A stretch of DNA of 64,000 bases. It comes from Chromobacterium rhizoryzae (GTDB lineage Bacteria; Pseudomonadota; Gammaproteobacteria; Burkholderiales; Chromobacteriaceae). The DNA is taken from positions 3,038,001 through 3,102,000 of the forward strand of contig NZ_CP066126.1 of the NCBI RefSeq assembly GCF_020544465.1, given 5' to 3'. The notes beneath the pieces were generated by a model. That model ran no database searches. It saw only the letters and a list, made by a program, of their open reading frames with translations, and was not told the DNA's origin. A program made the position numbers and the translations under genes. This document shows, one piece after another, positions 57,405 to 64,000 of this stretch; the first letter of the stretch is position 1; each line of letters opens with the position of its first letter.

Positions 57405-58712
57405 GTGAAAGCAGGCTTTTCCTTCTTCGCCACCCGGCGCTTCTTCCCGCTGTTCGGCACCCAGTTCCTGGGCGCCTTCAACGACAATCTGCTGAAAACC
57501 GCCATCGTGGTGCTGATCAGCTTTCACGGACTCAGCCTGGCCGGGCTGCCGCCGGAACAACTGGTCAATCTGGCCGCCGGCGTGTTCATCCTGCCCTTTT
57601 TCCTGTTTTCCGCCACCGCCGGCAAATTGTCGGAGCGCTACGACAAGGCCGCCATCGCCCGCTGGATCAAGCTGGCCGAGATCGCCATCATGCTGCTGGC
57701 CGGAACCGGCTTCTTCCTGCACTCCGCCGGCCTCTTGCTTTCCGCGCTGTTCCTGATGGGCGCCCACTCCGCCTTTTTCGGCCCGCTCAAATACTCGGTG
57801 CTGCCGCAGTATCTGAAAGAACAAGAACTGGTGGGCGGCAACGGCCTGATCGAGATGGGCACTTTTCTCGCCATCCTGATCGGCCAGATCGGCGGCAGCA
57901 TGCTGACCAACGGCGGCCCTCTGCTGATCACCGCCACCTTGCTGGCCACCGCCATGCTCGGTTACGGCGCCAGCCGCGAGATGCCGCCGGCCCAGCCCGG
58001 CGCGCCGCAGCTGAAGCTGTCCTTCAACTTCCTCAAAGACTCCGTGCTGCTGATGCGCGACGCCTGGCGCATCCGCGACGTGCGCTGCGCCATCCTCGGC
58101 ATTTCCTGGTTCTGGCTGATGGGCGCGGTCTACACCACCCAGCTGCCCACCTTCACCCGCCTGCATCTGGGCGGGGACGCCGCCGTCTACACCCTGCTGC
58201 TGGCCTTGTTCTCCATCGGCATCGGCCTGGGTTCGGTGGTGTGCGCCAAGCTGTCGCAAGGCAAACTGCAACTGGGCATGGTGCTGGTGGGCAGCGTCGG
58301 CATGACGCTGTTCGGCGGCGATCTGGCGCTGTCCGCGCTGCCGCACTACCGCGGCGAGCTGATCGGCCTGGCCGATTACCTGGCCCGCGCCGGCAGCTGG
58401 CGCAATATGGTCGACGTGGCGCTGCTGGGCTTCTTCGGCGGCTTCTTCACCGTGCCGCTGTACACCTGGCTGCAAACCGCCAGCCCGGATGATTTCCGCT
58501 CCCAGGCCGTGGCCGCCAACAATATCGCCAACGGCTTCTACATGGTGGCCGCCGCCATCGGCAGCGCGCTGGCGCTGAAGCTTTACGACAGCATCGCCAT
58601 CCTGCTGCTGGCCACCGCCGCGCTCAACATCCTGGCCACCCTGCACCTGCTCAGCGCCGCGCCGGTGATCTGGCGACAGCGGCTGGACTGGCTGCGCGCG
58701 CTGCGCGACTGA
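57405..58712 (+). CDS. lplT: LplT-like lysophospholipid/MFS transporter
   Basis: A 435-residue polytopic inner-membrane protein with about eleven to twelve hydrophobic helices and the MFS-type fold. N-terminal RFFPLFGTQFLGAFNDNLLK is typical of the LplT family, which flips lysophospholipids from the outer to the inner leaflet for reacylation. FFGPLKYSVLPQYLKEQELVGGNGLIEMGTF and VAANNIANGFYMVAAA are other family blocks. The start is GTG at 57405. No acyltransferase (Aas) gene is adjacent, unlike in E. coli. It is the only plus-strand gene in this part and ends ten bases from the convergent fimbrial gene, with no visible terminator in between. Confidence 0.85.
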   Translation: MKAGFSFFATRRFFPLFGTQFLGAFNDNLLKTAIVVLISFHGLSLAGLPPEQLVNLAAGVFILPFFLFSATAGKLSERYDKAAIARWIKLAEIAIMLLAGTGFFLHSAGLLLSALFLMGAHSAFFGPLKYSVLPQYLKEQELVGGNGLIEMGTFLAILIGQIGGSMLTNGGPLLITATLLATAMLGYGASREMPPAQPGAPQLKLSFNFLKDSVLLMRDAWRIRDVRCAILGISWFWLMGAVYTTQLPTFTRLHLGGDAAVYTLLLALFSIGIGLGSVVCAKLSQGKLQLGMVLVGSVGMTLFGGDLALSALPHYRGELIGLADYLARAGSWRNMVDVALLGFFGGFFTVPLYTWLQTASPDDFRSQAVAANNIANGFYMVAAAIGSALALKLYDSIAILLLATAALNILATLHLLSAAPVIWRQRLDWLRALRD

Positions 58713-58722
58713 GACCGGCGCT

Positions 58723-59280
58723 TCATTCCGCGGCGGAGGCCTGTAGTTCGAACACTCCGTCCATCCGCCAGCGCTCCCGCTCGCGGGCATGCGTCGCGCC
58801 AGCCGGCAAGAGCGGCTGGACTTCCAGCTCCAAGCGCAAGGCCCGCCCCGTCCCGCCGCCGCTGTCCGGATACACCCGCACCAGCTGGCCGGGGCGTAGC
58901 GGGGCCGAGCGCAGGCGCTCGCCGCCGCTCTCCCCCTCCACGCGGAAATAGGCGTCGCGGCCATCCAGCGTCGCCGCGCGCAAGATCAGACGCGCCGCGC
59001 CCTGAGGCCCGAAGCGGAACGAGGCCGCGTCCGCCGCCGGGCCGTTGAAACGCAGGGCCAAAGCCCGGGGCCCTTCGCAAACGGCCTGCAAACTCAAGGT
59101 ACGCGCCTCTAGGCCGCCCCCCGGCGCGCCCCGGCCGAAGCCCTCTCGCAAGGCGGCCAAGGGCAGCACGCCATAGTCCAGATTGGGCGTGCTCAAGCTC
59201 AACGCGCACGGCCCTTCCTCGGCCGCCGCGCCCGCGCTCAAGGCCGCCAGCGCCATCAAAACCCATTTTCCCATGCTCAT
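58723..59280 (-). CDS. DUF1120/fimbrial-subunit-like exported protein, distal gene of the chaperone-usher cluster
   Basis: A 185-residue protein with a signal peptide (KWVLMALAALSAGAAA). After cleavage, CALSLSTPNLDYGVLPLAAL shows the Cys...YG.(L/I)P spacing of DUF1120 and related fimbrial subunits, and LQAVCEGPRALALRF gives the second cysteine. The rest is beta-rich and Arg-rich. Its ATG overlaps the usher stop by four bases (ATGA). It is shorter than the other DUF1120 proteins here and lacks their C-terminal G.(A/G)TF.(I/V)(Y/F)Y strand, so it may be an adaptor or terminator of the fibre instead of the major subunit. Confidence 0.68.
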   Translation of the reverse strand: MSMGKWVLMALAALSAGAAAEEGPCALSLSTPNLDYGVLPLAALREGFGRGAPGGGLEARTLSLQAVCEGPRALALRFNGPAADAASFRFGPQGAARLILRAATLDGRDAYFRVEGESGGERLRSAPLRPGQLVRVYPDSGGGTGRALRLELEVQPLLPAGATHARERERWRMDGVFELQASAAE

Positions 59281-61754
59281 CCCTCAACTCCTCGGTCTCC
59301 GACGCCACGCTCCGACGCGTCCGCTTCAAGCAGCGAACCCGGCGCGCAGCGCGCCCTGACGGTTTGGTACAAGGCGGAAGCGTCCTCGTCCGGCAAGACA
59401 TAGTCCAAGCGACAGCGCCGCCTTGGCGGAGACTCCACATACAGGCCGTTCCGCGCGGTCGCCTGATCCAGAAACACCTCGCCCCCGCTCCCGGTGAGCG
59501 TGATGAAACGCCCCTCCCCATCCACCACGCTCAGGCCGGACGCCAAGGCCTCGCCGTCCTCCGCCGCGATCTGGATCAGCAAGCGCTGGGTCTTGAGCAC
59601 CGAGAACTCCGCCCGGCTGACCGAGCCATGCCCGGCGCGCACTACTTTCAAGCCGTTCGCCACGTCCGCATTGCGCGGCAGGCTAGGCGTCTGCAGTTCC
59701 ACTCGGGTATCGGCGTAAGCGTTCAGATTGGCCAATACCGCGTGGCCGTCGCCATCGCTCCACACCGGGCCGCTGGGCGTGCTGAACTTCACGCCGGGCA
59801 AGCCGCCCACCGACAGCACCCCGACGCTGTCGCGCAGCGGATAGGGAGAGAAGGTCAGTCCGCCCTCATGCAGCAGCGCGCCGCCGCGCAGGCTGGCGTT
59901 GTACGACTGCGCGCCGCCGCGCTGGCTCATGCCCAGGCCCAGCTGGGCGTAACGCGGAATCCAGTGCAGATTGCCGTTGAAGCCGGTGCTGTTCCGGTCC
60001 GCGTCGCGATCCACCGCCACGCCGTAATTCAAGCTGTCGCTGACGACTTCGCGGTAGCTGCTCCCCAAAGTTTGGCTTTGGCCATAGCGTTGCAGATACG
60101 CGCTCAGGCTGGCGCGCTCCAGCGGCAGATCCACGTTCAAGTAAAACTGATTGCGATGCGCGCCCGCGCCCCGACTCAAATCTCGGCCCACGTTCAAAGA
60201 GACATTGGCGCCCCACATCCGCCGCGACCAGCCGCCGTTCAAGCGCTGCGAGGCCTCGCCGCCGTGATGCGAGCGGGTCGCGCCCAGGCTGAACGCGCCC
60301 ATGAGTTCATGATGGTAGGACAGGGACAGGCCGTACTGCGTCAGCGCGGCCGGCACCTCTTGTTGACGAGCCGCGTAATCCGACAGCGTGCGGAAGTGGG
60401 CGCTCTGCCGGCTCAGGTTCAGCGCGCCGGACAGGCGCTCGCCCCAGCTCGCGCTCAAGGACGCGCTGTATTGCGCGCCGCTCCGCCCCGCCTCGCCGTC
60501 GCGGGAGGCCACCGCGCGCATGCCGGCCACCAGCCCGGGGCTCAACAGATAAGACAAGGCCCCGCCGACGGAATGAAAGCGTTCGGACCACAGGCCGCCC
60601 AGGCTGAGGTCCAGTTCCCGGCCCAGCCGCCAGCTGCGGCTGCCGGAAAACAGCCACGGCGTGTCGCCGTCCTGGCCGCCAAACTGACGCATCTTGCCCG
60701 CCGCCATATTGAAGCCCTCGACGTCGCCGCCCGGGCTGGCGAAAAACGCCGCCGCCGGCACGGTGAAGGCGTGCTGGCCGCCATCGCTTTCGGTGACGGT
60801 GACATTCAGATCGAAGCCCGCCGACAGGATGGGCACATCGTTCAATTCGAAAGCGCCGGGCGGCACCAGCGTGCTGTACACCAAAGCGCCGGCCTGCCTC
60901 ACCTCCACCCGGGCCTCGCTCTGAGCGATGCCCCTGACCTGCGGCCGATTGCCGCGCGGCAGCAAGGCTCCTTGCGGCAGCCACTGCGCGCCGGAAAAAT
61001 TCACGCCGGCAAACAGGGGGTTGTTCAGCGACAACTCGCCCACTTGCAGGATGGCCTTGCTGTCCACCAGGGTCTTCTGCGCATAGCTGTACAGATACTG
61101 GAAACGATTGCTCGCCTCGTTGCGCGCGAAGCTTTGCCGGCTGCGCACCATCCAGTCCCGCCAATTGAAGCCGATTTCCGTGAAACCTTGCAGATACTGC
61201 TGGCTCCGCCCGCCTCCGCTGCTGCGCATGGCCAGCACCTCGTAATTGAACAGGCCGGCCGTGCCGCCGCTGTCGTAGCCGCCCAGTGGCTCCTGCTCGC
61301 GCCGCAAGGCGCCGCTGGGCGCCAGGATGTCCACCCGCGCCAGCTCCGGCCGCAGCTTGACCACCGCCTGCGGATAAAAAGCTGTCAACTCCCGACAGCC
61401 GGCCTCCGCCGGCGGTTGGCCGGCCGCGGGCAGCAAGCCGGCTGCCGTCCAGAATCCGTCGTCGACGCACAGGCGGCCGCCCTCGTCTATGCTCACCTCG
61501 GCGCCGCCGCGACCGGCGCCGTTGACGAATAAGGACACCCGATTCCTGCCCGGCGCAAAGCGCGCGCCCAGGCTGAAGTACTCCGCCACGCCGGGGTCGA
61601 TGCCGCTCGCCTTCAACACGCCCAGGTCAAACTGCACGCCCTCGCCGGGCGCGTCGCGCGCCCCGGTCTCCGCCAGCGACGCCGTCGGGAACGCCCCGGC
61701 CAGCCACAGTAATAGCGGAATGGGTCTGAGCAGCCATTCAATTGAACACTTCAT
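59277..61754 (-). CDS. Outer-membrane usher protein (FimD/PapC family)
   Basis: An 825-residue usher that forms the outer-membrane pore through which subunits delivered by the chaperone are polymerised. A signal peptide (LLLWLAGAFPTASLAE) precedes the periplasmic N-domain (about 35-150, FDLGVLKASGIDPGVAEYF and CVDDGFWTAAGL). The barrel and plug contain RQSFARNEASNRFQYLYSYA, PRGNRPQVRGIAQSEARVEV and VPPGAFELNDVPILSAGFDL, the strongest usher signature. C-terminal domains follow, with RRRCRLDYVLP near the end. It starts 33 bp after the upstream subunit gene and overlaps the next by four bases. It is shorter than FimD, as in other DUF1120-associated ushers. Confidence 0.93.
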   Translation of the reverse strand: MKCSIEWLLRPIPLLLWLAGAFPTASLAETGARDAPGEGVQFDLGVLKASGIDPGVAEYFSLGARFAPGRNRVSLFVNGAGRGGAEVSIDEGGRLCVDDGFWTAAGLLPAAGQPPAEAGCRELTAFYPQAVVKLRPELARVDILAPSGALRREQEPLGGYDSGGTAGLFNYEVLAMRSSGGGRSQQYLQGFTEIGFNWRDWMVRSRQSFARNEASNRFQYLYSYAQKTLVDSKAILQVGELSLNNPLFAGVNFSGAQWLPQGALLPRGNRPQVRGIAQSEARVEVRQAGALVYSTLVPPGAFELNDVPILSAGFDLNVTVTESDGGQHAFTVPAAAFFASPGGDVEGFNMAAGKMRQFGGQDGDTPWLFSGSRSWRLGRELDLSLGGLWSERFHSVGGALSYLLSPGLVAGMRAVASRDGEAGRSGAQYSASLSASWGERLSGALNLSRQSAHFRTLSDYAARQQEVPAALTQYGLSLSYHHELMGAFSLGATRSHHGGEASQRLNGGWSRRMWGANVSLNVGRDLSRGAGAHRNQFYLNVDLPLERASLSAYLQRYGQSQTLGSSYREVVSDSLNYGVAVDRDADRNSTGFNGNLHWIPRYAQLGLGMSQRGGAQSYNASLRGGALLHEGGLTFSPYPLRDSVGVLSVGGLPGVKFSTPSGPVWSDGDGHAVLANLNAYADTRVELQTPSLPRNADVANGLKVVRAGHGSVSRAEFSVLKTQRLLIQIAAEDGEALASGLSVVDGEGRFITLTGSGGEVFLDQATARNGLYVESPPRRRCRLDYVLPDEDASALYQTVRARCAPGSLLEADASERGVGDRGVEG

Positions 61755-61787
61755 CTAACAGGACCCAAGATTGGATGGATGGAGACG

Positions 61788-62459
61788 TCAGGGATAGAAG
61801 ACCGTGACAGTGGCGTGGCCGTCCAAGCGCACCGGTTCGCGCGCGCTGAGCGCCTGCCGCCCCCTGAGCGCCGCGCCGACGCGCAGCTTGAACACGTGGG
61901 TGCCGGCCGGCTGCAGCGCCTGACGCTGCGGCGAGCCCAAGGCATAGCCGTAACGCAGGTTTAGCGGTTCGCCGCCGGCCTGCGACCAGCCTTCCTGCCG
62001 GCCGGCGCTGCGCATCAGCGTCGCCGGACGCTCGTCCGCATGAGCCTCGATCAGGCTCAGCCACCAATAGCCCAGCGCTTGCTTGCGGCTGTCCCGGCCC
62101 AGGCCCAGAGTCTGCTCCGCCTCCGCCGGCAGCGACGGCGATGCGGCCCCCGTCGTCTGAAGCCCGGCCATGGCGACGATGCCGGCGCGGCTGTCGCCGC
62201 GGTTGTCCCGTATGCTCAAACCCACCAGCGCCGGCTGATCGCACTGCACATGCAAGCTGATCTCCCGCTCGCCCAACAGCGTCGCGCCTGGATTCAAGGC
62301 CGACCAGGGGATGAGGCCGTAATCGACCACGCCGTTATGGGAAAAGCCGGGCGTGCAGCTGGGCGGCACCACCTCGGCCGTCAGCGCGAATGGCGCGTTC
62401 GCCGCCAGTACCGGCATGGATGCGCATAGCGCGGCGGCGATTGCTTGGCGATATTTCAT
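61788..62459 (-). CDS. DUF1120-type fimbrial subunit
   Basis: A 223-residue exported protein. The ATG at 62459 is used; a GTG one codon upstream is an alternative. Signal peptide (AIAAALCASMPVLAA) then VVPPSCTPGFSHNGVVDYGL, the DUF1120 hallmark, and LHVQCDQPALVGLSIRDNRG with the partner cysteine. The C-terminus RLDGHATVTVFYP is the strand that donor-strand complementation would need to fill or donate. It lies 12 bp after the chaperone gene and 33 bp before the usher. It is related to the partial subunit at the window edge, sharing the QT(L/M)GLG block, but differs in most loops. Confidence 0.82.
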   Translation of the reverse strand: MKYRQAIAAALCASMPVLAANAPFALTAEVVPPSCTPGFSHNGVVDYGLIPWSALNPGATLLGEREISLHVQCDQPALVGLSIRDNRGDSRAGIVAMAGLQTTGAASPSLPAEAEQTLGLGRDSRKQALGYWWLSLIEAHADERPATLMRSAGRQEGWSQAGGEPLNLRYGYALGSPQRQALQPAGTHVFKLRVGAALRGRQALSAREPVRLDGHATVTVFYP

Positions 62460-62474
62460 CACGGGCTAGGCCGC

Positions 62475-63203
62475 TCAGTTCAAGGCTGCGGTAAAGGAGT
62501 CCACCGCATAGCCGTAGCTGGTCGCCGGCCACAGCTTGACGTGAGTGGCGTCCAAGGGCGTCTGGCCGGCCGACGCCAGCTGCAAGCGCTCGCCGGGCAG
62601 GATATAGGCCTTGGGCAGCTCCAGCCCTTGCCGTCCGGGCTGCAACTCCACCTTGTGCGTGGACAGGCGCACCACGTAAGGACTGTCGTTTTTGACCTCC
62701 ACCCGGCCGTCTTCCGTCAGGCCCCACTGCAGCTTGACCCAAGGTTCCCGCTCGCGCGGCAGGCCCTTGGGACGGATCAGTACCGGCAGGTTCTGATTGA
62801 AAGTCATCTGAATGCGATGCCCCTTATCGGCGGACACCGCGGGAATCCCCTCGAAGGACGCCCGCATCAGCCGCTCGGTCCGCAGCGGCTGCGGCGATTT
62901 CAACAAAAAGCGGACCAGTTGTTTCTCCCCGCCTTCCACCCGGGAAATCGGCGGCGTCGCCAGCAATAGCTGCTCCGGGTCTTCGGGCAGGTTTTCCAGC
63001 CGGACATACATCAGGCTGGCGTGGGCGTCGGTATTCTTGACGTTGATCACGCCCTCGCCGTCGCCTTCCTCCACCACCACCAGCGAGGTTTCCGGCACCA
63101 CGCCGGCGGACCAGGCCGCCGCGGGCTGCAGGGCCAGCGCCAAGGCGCCGGCCATAGCGCCGCCGCGGACCGCAACGGCGAACACATTCAGCGCATGCAT
63201 CAT
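62475..63203 (-). CDS. Periplasmic pili-assembly chaperone (PapD family)
   Basis: A 242-residue chaperone with a signal peptide (GALALALQPAAAWSA). The first Ig domain carries TSLVVVEEGDGEGVINVKNT and RVEGGEKQLVRFLLKSP. The G1 strand region is MTFNQNLPVLIRPKGLPR, with alternating hydrophobic residues for donor-strand complementation. The second domain holds VKNDSPYVVRLSTHKVEL and ILPGERLQLAS. It keeps subunits folded in the periplasm and hands them to the usher. Two adjacent ATGs at 63203 and 63200 are possible starts. It lies downstream of the partial subunit gene with a 135-bp gap and a hairpin. Confidence 0.92.
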   Translation of the reverse strand: MMHALNVFAVAVRGGAMAGALALALQPAAAWSAGVVPETSLVVVEEGDGEGVINVKNTDAHASLMYVRLENLPEDPEQLLLATPPISRVEGGEKQLVRFLLKSPQPLRTERLMRASFEGIPAVSADKGHRIQMTFNQNLPVLIRPKGLPREREPWVKLQWGLTEDGRVEVKNDSPYVVRLSTHKVELQPGRQGLELPKAYILPGERLQLASAGQTPLDATHVKLWPATSYGYAVDSFTAALN

Positions 63204-63260
63204 ATGAAACTCTTTTCCATCAAGGACGGCGTTGATTCACCGCGTCAAACCGTATCAACC

Positions 63261-63285
63261 GGGCCGGCAAGCATGCCGCCGGCCC
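63261..63285 (-). terminator. Stem-loop after the first subunit gene
   Basis: GGGCCGGC and GCCGGCCC pair around a nine-base loop. No T-run follows on the minus strand. In fimbrial operons such hairpins often leave more subunit than chaperone or usher message, which would fit here. Confidence 0.45.
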
Positions 63286-63338
63286 GTATTCAAGCACGCT
63301 GACTCAAGACTTATTCAGCGCCGACTCGCGCAACCCAA

Positions 63339-64000
63339 TCACTGGTAATAAATAGTGAAAGTACCCTTGCCGTCCAGCTTAGTGTCGTCCTTCACGCTCA
63401 AGCGCCCCTTGGTGTTCAATGCCGCCCCCACCACCATGGGGAACTCATGTACGGAGGCTACCGCAGGGGTATTGATCGTTTTTCCTTTGATGGCGAAAGT
63501 GGTGACATTGGCGCCGCCGTAATGCGAGTTAAGCGGAGTGGTATTCGTCTCCCCCCAACTCGAGCCATTATTAGACGAGTACAATAGTTTGGTATCGCCC
63601 ACCTCCGCGTTCGCGCTATTGGTCGCCTTCAGCTTGTCAAACTCCATGCTCAGCCACCAAACGCCCAGTTTTCCCGCCTCCGCATCGTTCCCCAAACCCA
63701 TGGTTTGCTCGTTGAGGCTAGCGACCGCATGGCTACCGGAAGGCTTAGTCGGCCTCGGGATTTCGCTAACCAGCAAGGGCTTGCTCTCCGCGCGGGCATC
63801 GGTGATGCGGATGCCCAGCGCGGTATCCTCTTGGCAGGTCACCGTCAGGCTGACATTGCGATCTTCCAGCGTGTACGCGTCACGATTGCTCAGGTTGGAC
63901 ACCGGGATATTGCCATAATCAATCACCGCGCCGCCGCTCAAAGCCGGCGTGCACGCGGGCGGCACCAGCTTGCCGGTAATCAGCAAATCTGCGCTATTTG
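63339..64000 (-). CDS. DUF1120-type major subunit, N-terminus beyond the window
   Basis: About 220 codons are visible; the reading frame is open to the right edge, so the start and signal peptide lie outside. The visible start (NSADLLITGKLVPPACTPAL) is typical of the mature N-terminus of DUF1120 proteins, followed by VIDYGNIPVSNL, VTCQEDTALGIRITD and a C-terminal GKGTFTIYYQ strand. It resembles the second DUF1120 gene in this cluster. Composition is less GC-rich than its neighbours and rich in Asn, Thr and Ser, as in other surface-exposed major subunits. As first gene of the cluster with a hairpin behind it, it is a likely major fibre subunit. Confidence 0.8.
   Translation of the reverse strand, partial: NSADLLITGKLVPPACTPALSGGAVIDYGNIPVSNLSNRDAYTLEDRNVSLTVTCQEDTALGIRITDARAESKPLLVSEIPRPTKPSGSHAVASLNEQTMGLGNDAEAGKLGVWWLSMEFDKLKATNSANAEVGDTKLLYSSNNGSSWGETNTTPLNSHYGGANVTTFAIKGKTINTPAVASVHEFPMVVGAALNTKGRLSVKDDTKLDGKGTFTIYYQ

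Noticed and set aside
57381..58964. A 527-codon minus-strand frame opposite the LplT-like gene
   Set aside because: The plus-strand transporter has clear helices and family motifs; the opposite frame is Gln/Ala-rich shadow sequence.

Overview
The window is about 64 kb of GC-rich DNA with dense genes, most of them on the minus strand. Gene content points to a Gram-negative betaproteobacterium. It has FimV/LysM proteins, accD next to trpFBA, leuC-entericidin-leuD, a cdiB-cdiA locus, a TonB-ExbB-ExbD-ExbD system, TonB-dependent receptors and a chaperone-usher cluster. The overall arrangement fits Chromobacterium or a close relative (Neisseriales). That is inference from gene order and protein resemblance; no rRNA or marker search was possible.

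Layout. 1-3.2 kb (+): the 3' end of tsaD, a YheS-type ABC-F ATPase and a periplasmic solute-binding protein. 3.2-20.2 kb (-) is core metabolism, in transcription order: leuC, an entericidin-type lipoprotein, leuD, a YafE-like methyltransferase, a small membrane protein, leuB, asd, an asd paralogue, fimV copy 2, fimV copy 1, truA, trpF, trpB, trpA, accD. 20.3-22.9 kb (+): a MmyB-like regulator divergent from leuC and two unrecognised genes, the second behind a structured, repeat-bearing leader.

22.9-39.7 kb (-) is the most distinctive part: a contact-dependent growth inhibition (CDI) locus in cdiB-cdiA-cdiI order. cdiA encodes 4031 residues. It has an extended signal peptide, a TPS domain, five near-identical 492-bp repeats in FHA-1, an AT-rich receptor-binding-like segment, a YP-type domain, FHA-2, a pre-toxin region ending in MENN (VENN-like) and a C-terminal domain resembling DUF3990 ADP-ribosyltransferase-like toxins. 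Downstream is an AT-rich tail of probable immunity genes. The first is translationally coupled to cdiA through a ribosome binding site inside the last cdiA codons and uses a TTG start. Two others appear frameshifted at poly-T tracts.

39.9-54.4 kb (-): a flavin oxidoreductase (nitronate monooxygenase family), an M13 metallopeptidase, and a set consisting of a secreted glycosidase-like protein, two paralogous TonB-dependent receptors, TonB, ExbB and two ExbD proteins. The set looks like a dedicated outer-membrane uptake unit. 54.5-57.3 kb (-): a three-gene two-component operon resembling Vibrio VxrA-VxrB-VxrC. 57.4-58.7 kb (+): an LplT-like transporter. 58.7-64 kb (-): a chaperone-usher cluster with DUF1120-type subunits that runs off the right edge. 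No tRNA, rRNA, CRISPR array or insertion sequence was recognised.
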